Notes: generated by a model from the sequence alone, not told the origin. Numbered from the stretch's first letter, positions 9,893 through 21,340 are shown. The stretch: 64,000 bases of DNA from Aricia agestis (GCF_905147365.1 NC_056428.1:5238001-5302000), one strand, 5' to 3'. Program-made: numbers and translations.

Positions 9893-10746
9893 ACCTGATC
9901 TAAGATTCCAGCAATAGCGAAAAGTAAATGATGTGGAAAAATAAAAGGAATAAGCTATAACGCGGCAAAGCGTAATAAATCACTATTCAGAAAAAAGGCA
10001 ATAAAATAGAAAGGATAGAACACGGGACTATATTTTAATAATGTGATTTTTCAGTGACGTTATTCATACCGATACAGATTCAGAAGGGCTGGTTATGGAT
10101 TCAGGGCGTTTTATCGTCCTACGAGCAGTCGTAAAATGTCCCTTAGGGCAGGTTATTTCGTGAATAAAATTTCATGTTTCGTACAGAATTTGCTGACAGT
10201 AGATATGAAAATTATTGTGGAAAATCTGAACATATTCCACGACAGGATAATACAAATCTTACTGTAGCATTCATTCTCCACTATCAACGCATCAAAAATG
10301 CTTTGGTTACTTTTTAAATAATAGTAATAAAACATCATTGGTAGACTATAATTATTTTAGTTTGTGTGTAGTATCAGGTATGTAATAAATGACAAAAAGA
10401 TACATGGTATCTACATTTATATATTTTTGTCGTTTATTACGTCTCAACTTAATTATGCATTTGGAAGATAAAGACTGCATTTTTCCACACTTAAATGGTA
10501 CACTTTGATCTATTACGATCCATATTAAATGAGAAAAGATTTATAGGCATTCATTAAATAAAGCTAATGGCCTCTTTAAGACCCTTATAAGGGCCAAGTG
10601 TCAGTCTTCATAACGCCCATTTTGTTACGCCAATGAGATTGAAGTGTTAACATGTCTACGCCTATTAAGCGCGTGAAAATATCACTTTATGACTTACTGC
10701 ATTGTTGTACTCGGCGCTCGTATGATATGTTTTGCGTCATAGAAAA
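9893..10746. other. No recognised feature
   Basis: AT-rich, without open frames of note or recognised repeats. Confidence 0.4.
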
Positions 10747-10954
10747 CTAGCTGTCCCCGAAAACGTTGTTTCGCCATAAATGTTTTTTCCTGTTTTCCTG
10801 CTTTTCTCTTGAAGTTTTTTCTGATTTTTTTTCTATAGACCTCACGGAGCCCGAGACCTTTCCAACGAATGCAAAACCGTGGAAATCGGTTCGTGCGTGC
10901 GTTCTGGAGTTATAGCGTCAGGAAGGAAAACCCGACTTATTTTTATATATTAGA
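10747..10954 (-). mobile_element. Complete 208-bp Helitron (ggggacagctag-type)
   Basis: On the minus strand it starts TCTAATATATAAAAATAAGT after an A and ends 'cggggacagCTAG' before a T, so both insertion-site bases fit. The interior 'acgctataactccagaacg' and 'gaaatcggt' are non-coding. The 3' tip is closely related to that of the outer Helitron at 24168 (cggggcagctag). Confidence 0.75.
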
Positions 10955-11154
10955 TAATAATATTATGTTTTAACGTAAAGTAGAATATTTGTGCTTCACG
11001 AAAGAATTGGGATAATAATAATATTAATACTAGTTTTCGCATAGTAATTATATAAGACATATTTTAATAGTAATTTAGGCATCAGTAATTAATATTTAAT
11101 ATATTTTTACGTAATTTCTTAAGATTATAAAATAAAAGTTAATGATAATATTTT

Positions 11155-11364
11155 AGGGTTTCTATGGGTCACTGTGAAACTGGCAGCTCTGAAAGAGTAA
11201 CTTTTTTTTACTTTTGTATGGGAAAATTCATGCCGATTATGCGCATCGCCATATAAATGACCAAAAAAAATCTTCTTTCAGCGCTGCTATTTTCACAGTG
11301 AACTCTATATATGGGGGACCCATACACACCCTTAAGTATTATCATTTAATTTTGTTACACCCTG
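11155..11364. mobile_element. MITE of the cagcgctgctacttt family
   Basis: Inner inverted repeats 'cactgtgaaactggcagctctgaaag' and 'ctttcagcgctgctattttcacagtg', and a right end 'gttacaccCTG' followed by TATA. Related copies occur at 15790, 16452 and 54138. The left terminus (cagggtgtaacaaaac in other copies) is missing here. Tc1/mariner-like by its CAG...CTG ends next to TA, at family level only. Confidence 0.7.
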
Positions 11365-12078
11365 TATAACATTTTTCATAGCCAATCAATTAAACCTCAT
11401 ATTATCATAAACCGACTGAATCACGTAGGTCCTCCATCCGCCAATTATTCAATAGTACTTTTTTTAATTTTAAATAACTTTTAAGTAGAGATATAAATTG
11501 AAATCTTAAGTCACAACATTTAATAGTACTATTATAGTCCGATAGCTGCAGTCCCTAAGGGTTCCAGCCCACACCGAGCAAGGCAATAAAAATCATAAGC
11601 CGGCGTTCGATGAAATGTTACACCCACTGTTAAAATACTACCAATTGAACAAATACGTACAAGATTTGTTACTACAGAGCTAGTGATAGATAGATAGACT
11701 TCAAATTCAAAATAGTATGTGCGTCTCTTATAATAAAAATGAATCTGTTTGTTAATCATGGTAAAACTCGAACTAATGTGGAGTCGATTGTGGAATTCCA
11801 GGGATGTCCAGGAAAGGGTATAGTCTGGCAGGGTCACGGTTATGAATTCCGCGTATCCCGTGGCCTTAAGCGGAATAGTCCTCCCCAGACTGCCGGGGAT
11901 GCGTAATCGCATTTCCCCAATGCAAAAAAAGGAGTGAAGGGTTTATAATAGATCGAAAGGATACACAACACTTTCAAAACTATCCCAATTGGTGTTTACT
12001 GCAGAATAGACATTTTTATTACAAAATGTAGAGAGTAATCAGAATAGCATCAAAGCATCAAGCACAAAAGCATCAAGC

Positions 12079-12363
12079 TCTCTAATTGAACATGGACTAT
12101 CTGATCATAATACCTCACAAATCTTGAACATACCTGTAAATAGTAATCCACAAACACCAGCGACATACTACATTTACAAAAGAGATTATAACTTAGAAAA
12201 TATGAATAAATTTCGTAATTGCCTGGACAAGCTAACTTTTAATGACGTTTATAATGAAATAAACATTAATATAGCAATGCAATCCTTCTATGATGAGTTT
12301 ACTCTTTTCTATAAACTATGTTTCCCCTTTAAAAAAATTAAAAATAATCTTACAAAGCAGTAA
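12079..12363 (+). pseudogene. LINE-B endonuclease end and linker
   Basis: Open frame with 'SLIEHGLSDHNTSQIL', the conserved SDH segment near the C terminus of exonuclease/endonuclease/phosphatase-type LINE endonucleases, followed by 'YYIYKRDYNLENMNKFRN', the usual start of the linker. The frame closes at 12361-12363 but similar linker words (KIKRSLRLKYYKNK, CRATWKIINNEIS) continue in other frames to about 12600. Confidence 0.7.
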
Positions 12364-12639
12364 TGCATAAGTAAAGCTATACGAATAAGTTGTAAAATAA
12401 AAAGGTCACTACGTCTTAAATATTACAAAAATAAAACAAATGAAAATAAAATAAATTTGAATCTTATTCAAAGGTATTTCGTACTAGTCGATACCTATAT
12501 ACCTCAAAAAATATACCATGATAAATATTAAAAACAGGCAAAAAATAAATGTAGAGCAACCTGGAAAATAATAAATAATGAAATTAGTAATAATACGCAT
12601 AGTAATGACTTTATAACAGAAATATATAATGAAAATAAT

Positions 12640-13258
12640 GAATTAATTACTAAGCCTTTTGACATTGCAAATGAATTTAACAACTATTTTATAAATTTGA
12701 CGAGTGCTCATAATGACAAGGTAAATAATATCAATACAAATAAAACAAACGTTTTTAGTAGTATTTTCTTGACACCTCGTGATTTTACTGAAATAAGCAA
12801 AATCATACAGTCATTAAGAAACACAAATTCAGAAGGATATGACGGTATCTCAACGAAAGTCCTTAAATATTGTAAAAAAGAAATAATGCCAATACTCACT
12901 TACCTCATAAACGTATCTTATGAATAGGACAATACCCAAATATATTTAAAATATCATTAGTAAAACCGATCTTAAAAAAAGGAAATAAAAAATTAATAGC
13001 AAATTACAGACCTATAACACTTATACCTGTTATATCTAAAGTTTTCGAAAAATGTATGCACAAACGAATCACTATTTTTATAAACAAATACAAAATACTG
13101 AAAGAAGAACAATATGGGTATCAGACTAACAAAAACACTATTTAAGTAGCTTCTAATCTTGTTCATACCGTAGCTAAAAATTTAAATGAAAAAAAACCTA
13201 CATTTGGCATATTTTTTGATATGTCAAAGGCGTTTGATTTTGTTTCACAACTGAAAAT
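12640..13258 (+). pseudogene. LINE-B reverse transcriptase fingers and motif A
   Basis: Frame pieces encode 'IIQSLRNTNSEGYDGIST', then after a frameshift at about 12925 'LVKPILKKGNKKLIANYRPI' with 'VISKVFEKCMHKRI', 'EEQYGYQTNKNT' and motif A 'FGIFFDMSKAFDFVS' near 13205-13250. One TAA stop sits at about 13143. The catalytic aspartate of motif A is present. Confidence 0.75.
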
Positions 13259-13534
13259 TTGGGAATCAGGGGTCCAGCTCTAGATTGGATTAGATCTTAC
13301 CTCTATCAGAGAACGCAATTTGTTGAAATATCTTCAATAAATCATTTCAATGTACAATCGGTGCATAAGTCCAAATCTAGAGTAATCAAATGTGGGGTAC
13401 CCCAGGGGAGTTTTCTAGGTCCATTACTATTTTTAATCTTTATTAATGATCTTCCTGTCGTGACAGACGATAATTTCACACTATTCGTTGATGACATATC
13501 AGTAATCATGAATCTCAGTAATTATATAAATTGA
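13259..13534 (+). pseudogene. LINE-B reverse transcriptase motifs B and C
   Basis: Ninety codons carrying 'GIRGPALDWIRSYL', motif B 'GVPQGSFLGPLLFLIFINDL' and motif C 'LFVDDIS'. The two aspartates of motif C are kept, although the usual alanine before them is valine. The frame then breaks at about 13530. Confidence 0.85.
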
Positions 13535-13573
13535 CCTTAAATTAAATGAAACAATTAAAAAATATATTCTTGG

Positions 13574-14299
13574 TTGCAAAATAATAATCTTTATGTTAAT
13601 CTGACTAAAACTAATTATATCGAATTTAAGACTCGTGTAAATGAAACAACAACTTATAATATTATGTACAATAACCAACCAATAAAAAAGGTAAATGACA
13701 CAAAATTTTTAGGAGTCTATATTGACCAAAATCTAAATTGGAAGTCGCATATAGAGCATATATGCTCTAAGCTGAACCGATTTGTTTATGGTCTTTTCAG
13801 ATTGAGACAAATATGTGCACTACCTACAGTTCTCGCGATGTACCATGCTTACGTAGCATCTGTTCTTAGATACGGTCTAATGCTCTGGGGAAACTCGACA
13901 GAAATTAATAAGGTATTCATAGCACAAAAGAAATGTGTAAGAGCCATTTGTGGTACACCCCCCTAATCATGTAGACCACTTTTTAAAAGACTAGGACTGA
14001 TGACATTGCCTAGCCTATACATATTCGAGCTAGCCAATTTTGTAAAGCAGAATTATGGACAATTTACAGAAGCACATGAAATATACTCACGAAGCAATAG
14101 AAATGCTGACAGATTGGTACTCGACACTTTACCACGAATAACCTTGTATCAAAAACAATACTACCCTATGTGCATCAAAGTATACAATGCCATACCGAAA
14201 GAAATTAAAGAGTTACCTTATATTAAATTTAAAAAAGAACTCATAAAGTGGCTCAAATCTAAAACATTTTATTCTACAAATGAACTTCTACAAACCTGA
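13574..14299 (+). pseudogene. LINE-B reverse transcriptase C-terminal region
   Basis: Two frames, 13574-13966 and 14000-14299, encode the thumb ('NDTKFLGVYIDQNLNWKSHI', 'LRYGLMLWGNS', 'KKCVRAICG') and the distal part ending 'ELIKWLKSKTFYSTNELL'. A stop at 13964-13966 separates them. No RNase H follows, as in the CR1/Jockey elements. Confidence 0.85.
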
Positions 14300-14710
14300 A
14301 ATTATTTATATTATGTATTGAAAAAATGTTGACGAAATTGACATATAATAATATTGTAACCCCTAAGTAAATTTACTTGACTAATTATTAAAAAATATAA
14401 ATAAGATTATGCATATTATATTATTGGTATATTGTTTGTAATAACTTATAATAATTCTTAATGATGTGATTAATGTAACTAATAATGAACTAGCTTTTCT
14501 AATAATTTATTATAAATAATTTATAATTGTAGACTATGTGGCATATAATTAAAATTTACTATATATAATATTTGCATGCTATTGTATAGCTAAAAGTGTC
14601 AGAACCACTAATATTGTAAACATCTTGTATAACCACCACTTTTACTGCAAATAAAGAACTGATTACTGAAATACATCACAGTCGCTACTGAAAACTATAA
14701 TAATATACAA

Positions 14711-14780
14711 CCACGGTTTTTTAAACTTTAGACATCTAAAATAGCGCTATTTTAGATGTCTAAAGTGTCAAAAACCGTTG
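14711..14780. repeat. Foldback with 20-bp perfect palindromic core
   Basis: A gapless palindrome with 20-base arms (cttta gacatctaaaatagc and complement) is centred between 14745 and 14746. The outer parts 'cacggtttttta' and 'tgtcaaaaaccgttg' continue the symmetry imperfectly, making a 70-base foldback. Likely a minimal MITE, but no target duplication was found. Confidence 0.65.
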
Positions 14781-14864
14781 AAATCGAAAATCGAAATAGA
14801 TATCAGTTTCGGGAGTAAGGCACCTGATTACGTAAAATAAGTACCCTACCTAAAATAAACCTAT

Positions 14865-15024
14865 ACTGTACTCGGCGAAACATGGCGGTAGCGTCATTGA
14901 CTCCCTGTCAAAAAATTGACATTTCACATCTGACACTTCATTGTCAATCGCGGTTTATATAGAAAATTATATTTGACAGGGAGGGAGTCAATGACCGCTA
15001 CCGCCATGTTTCGCCGAGTACAGT
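14865..15024. mobile_element. 160-bp MITE with long inverted repeats (ggcgaaacatgg)
   Basis: Terminal inverted repeats start ACTGTACTCGGCGAAACATG and extend about 45 bases with small differences, to '(g)actccctgtca'. The flanks show CTAT on both sides (14861-14864, 15025-15028), which could be a 4-bp duplication or a TA duplication with one terminal mismatch (Tc1/mariner). Superfamily left open. Confidence 0.8.
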
Positions 15025-15026
15025 CT

Positions 15027-15785
15027 ATCTACCAGGAAATATTTTGAAACGATTCAATTCACATTTTTTATGTCGGAGCATTTATACCTTACGACCGACA
15101 CGATGGAACAAAAGTAAATATAATATTGTAATTTAATTTCCCGACACATTTCTGCTGTTCCTAGGTCTATGTTTCACCCACGCTATAGTTACTCAATTCG
15201 ATTAATAAACGAACATACGATTCATCTTATTATTGGGTGGGTAAAAGATTTTACGTAATATTAATTGATCGAATTAAATATCAACTTTCTATGGCAATTA
15301 ATTTTATTGATTAAAATAAAAGGTTTTCTTTGTTTTAATTTGTTCATCCGATATATTAACGCCTACATAATAATAATTATTAAAAAGAAAAGTTGTTTCG
15401 AAAAAGAACCTTTGATGGAGATAACACAACAAGAAGTTCACAAAATATGACAAGGAATCCGTCTTCACACCCATACAAATTATCAATCCGGGCATCCGTA
15501 TGGGTATGAAGACGGCATTTTTTTTTGAGTTCCCAGCATTGTTCTCATAGAAAAAGTTTTTCATTTTGACGGGCTCATTTGATGGTTTCAAGGTGTTTAC
15601 ACTAACACATTCTATAATTTAAGAATAACATTGTCCTACAAATAGAACAATTCATATTTTAAGACCATCAAGTCAAAGTATGAAATTCTTTCTATTTCTG
15701 TTTTATGTATTAAAAAAATTGTTATAGGGCTCCCGTACTAATCGAGTAGTCCGCGAGTTCATGTATCCGCGAGATCATGGTAGGT
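15027..15785. other. No recognised feature
   Basis: AT-rich. A short inverted pair, 'aatccgtcttcacacccataca' near 15451 and 'tgggtatgaagacgg' near 15500, forms a small foldback. Nothing else identified. Confidence 0.4.
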
Positions 15786-15789
15786 CTGA

Positions 15790-15996
15790 TTGACTTCCTA
15801 CAAAGTTACTATGAAAGTAGCAGCGCTGAAATACCACTTTTTTACTTTTATATGGGGTAACTCGTGACGCTGGGGCGCTTGCCCATACAAAACCAAAAAA
15901 AAAATGGTCTTTCAGCGCTGCTACTTTCACAGTGAACTCTCTATAAGGAACACATACACGCCCTAAATAATTATCACTTAGTTTTGTTACACCTTG
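15790..15996. mobile_element. MITE of the cagcgctgctacttt family
   Basis: Inner inverted repeats 'actatgaaagtagcagcgctgaaa' and 'tttcagcgctgctactttcacagtg', with the right end 'acttagttttgttacaccttg' before TATA. The left terminal part is absent. Same family as 11155, 16452 and 54138. Confidence 0.75.
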
Positions 15997-16284
15997 TATA
16001 CACTTCATTGAGTTAATGTACCTGCGACATACTGTGATCTTTATTTAGTTATTTTTATTTACCAGCTCACACGTTCACCTGTTTACATGTACATGATTCA
16101 TCACCGAAATATAACATGTGACTAATTCTGTAATTAAACTAACATCTGTGCAAATACTTCAGAAATAAATTCATAGTTGATTGACCGTTACAACTGAATT
16201 AACTTTTTCTGCTAAATTTTTTTTTGTAAAATAAACTCGGATTGAAAGTCACCCTAATGTTTGTTAACACCTCCATAATATGGC

Positions 16285-16333
16285 AGAAAAAGAAATGCAT
16301 CTACGCGTCACGTTGCGGTCTGAATTGACCCTA
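16285..16333. mobile_element. Fragment of the gggttgattcagacc MITE
   Basis: 'gaaatgcatctacgcgtcacg' and 'ttgcggtctgaattgaccct' match one terminus of the family represented at 50782, 51789 and about 57926-58061. Only this end is present. Confidence 0.6.
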
Positions 16334-16451
16334 ACTCTATCCTGTCAATGTCCTCCAAGTATCAATTTGCTTGCGGCCAAATTATGTATTGGCGGTGGTA
16401 GGTGATGGAGGGAAATATGTCAGGAAGCGCTTAATTTTCTACAATTATATA

Positions 16452-16725
16452 CAGTGTGTAACAAAACTAAGTGATAACTGATAATAATACTTTAGAGTGT
16501 ATATTAGTTCCCTGCATTTAGTTCACTGTGGAAGTAGCAGCGCTGAAAGAGTAACTTTTTTTTAAACTTTGGATAGAAAAATTCTTGACGCTCGGTCGCT
16601 TGCCCTAGATATAAATCACAAAAAAGTTTTGCTCTCTCAGCGCTGCTACTTTCACAGTGAACTCAATAAGTATGAGGGACACACACAAACCTTAAAGTAT
16701 TATCACTTATTTTTGTTACAACCTG
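16452..16725. mobile_element. 274-bp MITE of the cagcgctgctacttt family, complete
   Basis: Ends CAGTGTGTAACAAAACTAAG and complement of CAGGTTGTAACAAAAATAAG, flanked by TATA on both sides (16448-16451, 16726-16729). It fits a TA target duplication of Tc1/mariner type. Inner arms 'tagcagcgctgaaag' and 'ctctcagcgctgctact' are nearly palindromic. This copy gives the best view of the family's true limits. Confidence 0.8.
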
Positions 16726-16835
16726 TATAGCAACCAGGAGATGTTTGCTCAGATCGCACTTAATCTAAAGTCTAAACGATAATAACATCAAAACGCACTT
16801 AATCTAAACGATAATATCATCAAAAGAACAACTCA

Positions 16836-17043
16836 GCGGGGCTAAAATGGTAACATTTAGCAATTCCTCTCAATCAATTCAGCAAACGAATTGTCAAAAC
16901 TGTCAAACTGACGAATGTCAAATGAGTACTAATTACTAGACATAATTAATTGCAAGCAGATTGACCATTTTGCGATTTAAAAAAAATATATATTTTTATT
17001 CATTAAATGATTCTCCAAAGTGACCATTTTAGCCCCGCAGATT
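16836..17043. mobile_element. MITE of the gcggggctaaaatgg family
   Basis: Ends 'GCGGGGCTAAAATGGT' and complement, with inner words 'attgctaaatgtgacc', 'caatcaattcagcaaa', 'tttgacagtttgac'. A second complete copy lies at 43997-44183 and a half copy at 38495. No clear target duplication. Confidence 0.75.
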
Positions 17044-17118
17044 TGGAATGATAAAAAATTACCATCGCAGTAATAATAAACATTACTTATATAGAAAAAT
17101 ATAAAGAATAATAAATAA

Positions 17119-17240
17119 CTAGCTGTTTGACCGAGCTTTGCTCGGTATTCGATAAAACACGAATAAAATGACATTTTCTGAAAATGATTCCTAGCTAGAT
17201 CGATTTATTGCCCCCGAAACCCCCTATATACAAAATTTTG
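17119..17240 (-). mobile_element. Helitron 3' fragment (accgagcaaagctcggt hairpin)
   Basis: On the minus strand it ends with the hairpin ACCGAG-CAAAG-CTCGGT, then 'caaacagCTAG' before a T. Upstream lies 'attttattcgtgttttatcg' and 'cccctatatacaaaatt'. Only the 3' ~120 bases are recognised. The same 3' tip lies at 28604-28635. Confidence 0.7.
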
Positions 17241-17750
17241 TTAAAAAGTGTATTGTAACTCCCGACTAATTATAGTACGCAACTTGCTTAGATCTTTGTT
17301 AAGTCTGAGTCTCTTTATTGCAATTGATATCTTACGCCTATTGTTGCCATATTCCCTTTTAGCTTTGATTGGCATTAAAGCTTTGTTCCCATGAGCCTAT
17401 GCTAATTATAGTAATTTAATAATACACCTTTACTTTACTCTAAGATATTATCGATCATAATAAATTTGAATAAGGCAGCTTGGCATTTGAGTATCATTTA
17501 CACAATTTAGATTTTAGAGTCTTAAGCACTCAATATAGTACCTACGCAATATCAATGGGTACTTCACTGTTAGTACTGACAAGAAAATTTATGAAAATAA
17601 AAACAATGACGAAAGCAATATTATGCATTTTCTACCTAATATTTACTCTCTATATCTGTAAAGTTACGATTTCTGTAAACGTCTGTACTAATCGTCTCAA
17701 TGGTGCCAATGGTTTTTTGCCAAATCGCCTCTATGCAATCAGACCAGAAC
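17241..17750. other. No recognised feature
   Basis: AT-rich sequence. A 91-codon open stretch (17480-17755) has no recognised domain and runs into the retroposon that follows, so I regard it as chance. Confidence 0.4.
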
Positions 17751-17754
17751 TTTG

Positions 17755-18083
17755 ACGTGGGAGAAAAATGGTTCGGCACGAATGGGCCGGCTCGACCGGA
17801 GAAATACCACGTCCTCACAGAAAACCGGAATGAAACAGCGCTTGCGCTGTGTTTCGCCGAGTGAGTGAGTTTACCGGAGGCTCAATACCCTACCCTATTC
17901 CCTTCCCTACCCTCCCTTATTCCGTTCCCTTTCTATGCCCACCTTCCCCAATACCCTATTCCCTCTTAAAAGGCCGGCAACGCATCTGCAGCTCTTCTGA
18001 TGCTGCGAGTGTCCATGGGCGACGGAAGTTGCTTTCCATCAGGTGACTCGTTTGCTCGTTTGCCCCCTTATTTCATAAAAAAA
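17755..18083 (+). mobile_element. Complete retroposon (ggccggcaacgc family) with poly(A)
   Basis: About 330 bases. In order: 'gacgtgggag', 'cggcacgaatgggccggctc', 'gaccggagaaataccacg', 'cagcgcttgcgctgtgtttc', 'gccgagtgagtgagtttacc', a T/C-rich block of ccctattccc repeats, 'ggccggcaacgcatctgcag', 'tccatgggcgacgg', 'catcaggtga', and a terminal A run. 'agaact' occurs just before the 5' end and just after the A run, consistent with a short target-site duplication. No coding. Mobilised by a LINE in trans by inference. Confidence 0.8.
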
Positions 18084-18089
18084 AAGAAC

Positions 18090-19400
18090 TATCGTCAGAA
18101 AACACTACGCGTTTCCTTTATAACCCACTCACGTATCACAATTGCCAGCAATGTACCATTTTGTTAACTTCTTTTAATCCCAGGACAATACATTCAGGAA
18201 TTTAAAACACTAAAGTACACCGCTTAGTGCACTATATTCGGAGTTATTTTACTTCCGAAAGACCTTTAGAGCTCACGACATAAGAAACATTTTCATGTAT
18301 AGTCCCGCATTAGTATTCTCCAAGTGCTGAGGTGTGACGTCGTAAAGTTAAAACAGTCAGAAAAGTACCATTGGAGTAAAGCTGTTATTTTTCATTGGTC
18401 CATAAATGATATTTTAGAAATGAATTCTTAAGTTATATAAACGAGTTTGTATCTTCATTATACTTATTAAAATTTAGTAAGTAAAAAGCACATAAATCGA
18501 TATTTTGTTCGTACTCCTACAGATTAATTACTTAATACGAGTAGGTACTTTGCAAGTTGTTATTTTTATTTTCTATCGATATTGGTCTAGCAATCGAACC
18601 GCCACTGATTTGTTGTGCCGTAAACATAAAAGAAACAAAATAAGTAATATATCTATAAGCTATGAAACATTTGGTTTCAATTCTTGTCGGTCGTGGTCGT
18701 GGTCGTGGTTCGAATAGCCTTAAGTCACATTAAGAATTTGTCCAATCTCATGTATTTAGACGGGTTCGACATTTATATCTTGTATCTATTTACTTAATAA
18801 AATATCGCAAGGTCGTATACCGATATCGTATCGCATGACGTGAACGAATCCTCAGATGCCAAGCACAATTCGAATCAACGTCGAACAATTTCTGTGTTCG
18901 TACTTCGTTAGTGTCACCTGTCCCAGATCATAGTCAAGAAAGTAATTTGTCAGGTTCATATGAACTTTGCTTGTTATAACTTCGTCCCTACGAAGGAACG
19001 ACCATACGACTTGTCTCTCTGAAGTCTGAAGCAATTATACGAAGCTTATTTCTAATCCACTTACATTTGAATGTATGTTTAAAAAATAAAAAGTCATTTA
19101 TTATAGTATTGAAAAAAGTAATTTATCCTTTTGAATACTACTTACGATAATTTATTATCTATATTCCCTGCGACATATAGTCGCAGGGAAAAGAAGATAT
19201 CAGGGATATCCCGAAATCCCTAGGGATATCATGAAATCGCGGTAGATACCGAATATTCTTGTTTCTTACGTCTTCTTACTAAACAAATCTAGTGATATGT
19301 CATTTCACTAAACTAAATCTAGTGAAATGTCAGAAAAGCGGATACCGCCGAATAAAAATCGAGCTACGCATTTCTCTCGCTAGCTCTTATACCCTATCAC
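18090..19400. other. Unassigned stretch with a small hairpin and (ggtcgt)n
   Basis: No family recognised. A short hexamer run 'gtcgtggtcgtggtcgtgg' lies at about 18689-18709. A 60-codon open stretch on the minus strand (18852-19034) has no recognisable domain. Around 19195-19245 there are several GGATATC/GATATC words, and near 19285-19340 the word 'aaatctagtgaaatgtca' occurs twice in variant form. Confidence 0.4.
19164..19190. repeat. Small perfect hairpin
   Basis: Eleven-base arms 'ttccctgcgac' and complement around 'atata'. Its role is unknown. It is GC-richer than its surroundings. Confidence 0.6.
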
Positions 19401-19405
19401 TATCT

Positions 19406-19565
19406 TTTGGGGGCGACTAACCCTAAATTGACGATTTTATAATTCATTTTTATACTTGAAAATGAACTCCGAATTTTGTTTCATTTTGTAGACATAGATA
19501 CTGCATTATATTTCCGAGAATCAGACCTAGCAAAAACACGATATCTTAAAATTTTCTTGACTAAA
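19406..19565. mobile_element. Half of the TTAA-flanked gagggcgactaaccc MITE
   Basis: 'gggggcgactaaccctaaat', 'gacgattttataattcattt', 'gaaaatgaactccg', 'atttccgagaatcagac' and 'caaaaacacgatatctt' match one half of the elements at 5160 and 8136. The other half is missing. Confidence 0.75.
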
Positions 19566-20400
19566 GAACGTTTAGGCGCTACGGTGATCTAAACTCTACC
19601 AAAATCGTTACCCTCACTTCGTAATCGGGTAAAACTAAGTATCAATTGAATGACACTGAAATGGGAAGACGATAAAACTGTATTTTCTGATGTGAAACAA
19701 AAAGCTGACTTTATAGTTGTTCCGTGATGTCTTAGAGCGAGGCCGGTTGGTTGTTTGTGCTAGTTACTTGCACACACGCTTGCCAGTGGACAAGTCCATG
19801 GCTTTATAAAATAGAGTAACTGTGTTGTATATTTTATTTCTGTTCTATAAATAGAAAAGTTCTATTTTTAAATTCAAGTATAAATGCCTATAAAATTTTG
19901 CGTTACTCGTTCAATCTTTGAAGTGAAAGGCATGAAAGGACGCTTGCGTGATGACATCTGCTACTTGTTGTTCAATTTTACATGTAAAGTATAGTTATCA
20001 TGTTTCGAAAATCGACAATAAGGCATAATCATTTTTAAGTTAACGTTTATAGAAAAATCATCAGTATATTTTTTATATTTTTATTATTGCATTGTCGTTT
20101 TATAATGCTCATACTCATACTACTACACCATGCCATTCGAGCTACTGGCATGTTACAACACGTACACTAACCGTATTCCCGTCACGTCCCCGGCAAACCG
20201 TCTGACTCATTTCGCTAGGGCTCCACGTTCAGTAAATTTGGATTTTTAAGATAGTCGTAGTCACAAATTATAGAATAAAATTTACTTTACTGTAAAAGTT
20301 TATAAAGTAGTCAACCGTACTCTATCTCTCTACTCGGCGACGACTGGAATCTTGTGTGTCTGAAAATCGGCCAATATCGTTTAAGAGTTCTATATCCAAA
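19566..20400. other. No recognised feature
   Basis: Mixed-composition sequence, locally less AT-rich around 19730-19800 and 20140-20230. No open frame, repeat family or foldback recognised. Confidence 0.35.
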
Positions 20401-20404
20401 TGAT

Positions 20405-20650
20405 AAAAGTCGGCCAAGTGCGAGTCAAACTCGCGCACGAAGGGTAGGCACGAGCTAAAATAGGAAAAAATGTGTTTTTTGTATGGGGTTAATTGAATAC
20501 TTACTAATTTTATTTTAATATTATTAATAATTATTAAAATACAAATATAATTAAGGATCTTGTGAAAGTTTCAAGTGCCCAACTGTTGTCATTATTGATT
20601 ACGAGCAAAAAAGGCCAAAAAAATTACGTTTCTTGTATGGGAGCTTTATT
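20405..20650 (-). repeat. Interspersed repeat (cttggccggttttt family), partial
   Basis: On the minus strand this is the terminus 'cgcgagtttgactcgcacttggcc' and the adjoining 300 bases ('ttttgcctattttagctcg'). The complete copies are at 39299, 56156 and 61465. The second terminus (gggttccgtac) is not present. I know this as a very common lepidopteran repeat but cannot assign its superfamily. Confidence 0.7.
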
Positions 20651-20826
20651 TTGTTTTTAGTATTTCTGTATTGAAAGTTGAAACAGAGCAAGTAAGTTGA
20701 TTTATTCATAAGATTATTTCTAATGTACAGTGTAAAGATAATCTTGATATAATACAATTAAGTAAAAATAATTATTATAATATTTTATATCACACATAAA
20801 ATACACAGTATACCTACTTAATATAA

Positions 20827-21051
20827 TCCATACTTACTAATATAGTTAGTTTATTATAGTTTTAGTTGAAAGTGTGTCTGTCTGTTACCCCTTCACGCCC
20901 AAACAGCTGAACCGATTTTGCTGGGTGTGTATATATCTACTTTGTCCCGGGAAAGGACATATTATACTTAATACATTTTATTACGGAAAAATGTACGGTT
21001 CCCGCGCGAGAATTGACTTTTTGGCGCAACGGAATTTCAGACGTCATTTAG
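20827..21051 (+). mobile_element. Lep1-like Helitron, 225 bp
   Basis: Starts TCCATACTTACTAATATAG after an A at 20826. It carries 'gaaagtgtgtctgtctgtta', 'ccccttcacgcccaaac', 'cccgggaaaggacat' and the 3' block 'ttggcgcaacggaatttcag', with a decayed end TTAG (CTAG in other copies) before T. Decay of the hairpin suggests an older insertion. Confidence 0.75.
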
Positions 21052-21340
21052 TTTAAAATGTTTAAAAGAAATTGGCTCTATCTAATGACTTTAAATAAAT
21101 TAATGGTTTGGAACCTAAATTATTTGGTATGTGAGCTCGTGATGGAATTTTAACTGGAATTGGCTAAATTGATTAAAACGTAGATTAAATAATCAATTTG
21201 TTGAAACAATTTAAAGTGTGAATCGCCTTTAATTTGTTTATCGTTCTCTGAAAGTGCCATAAAACTCAAAATAATTCACATACAAAACAATACAATTAAA
21301 GTTTAATAAAATGAATTGCACAGTTTATTTATTTTGACGA

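Larger units (their letters stand above)
12001..14668 (+). mobile_element. Degenerate CR1/Jockey-type LINE (LINE-B)
   Basis: A plus-strand non-LTR retrotransposon. It opens within the end of an apurinic endonuclease: 'LIEHGLSDHN' at about 12082-12111 holds the SDH motif. Then come the linker (about 12130-12620), the reverse transcriptase (12620-13960), a C-terminal segment to 14299, and a 3' UTR ending near 14668 at 'aaataaagaactgattactg'. Several frameshifts and stops. A different lineage from LINE-A, judging by the protein words. Very AT-rich, poor in G at third positions. Not functional. Confidence 0.85.
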
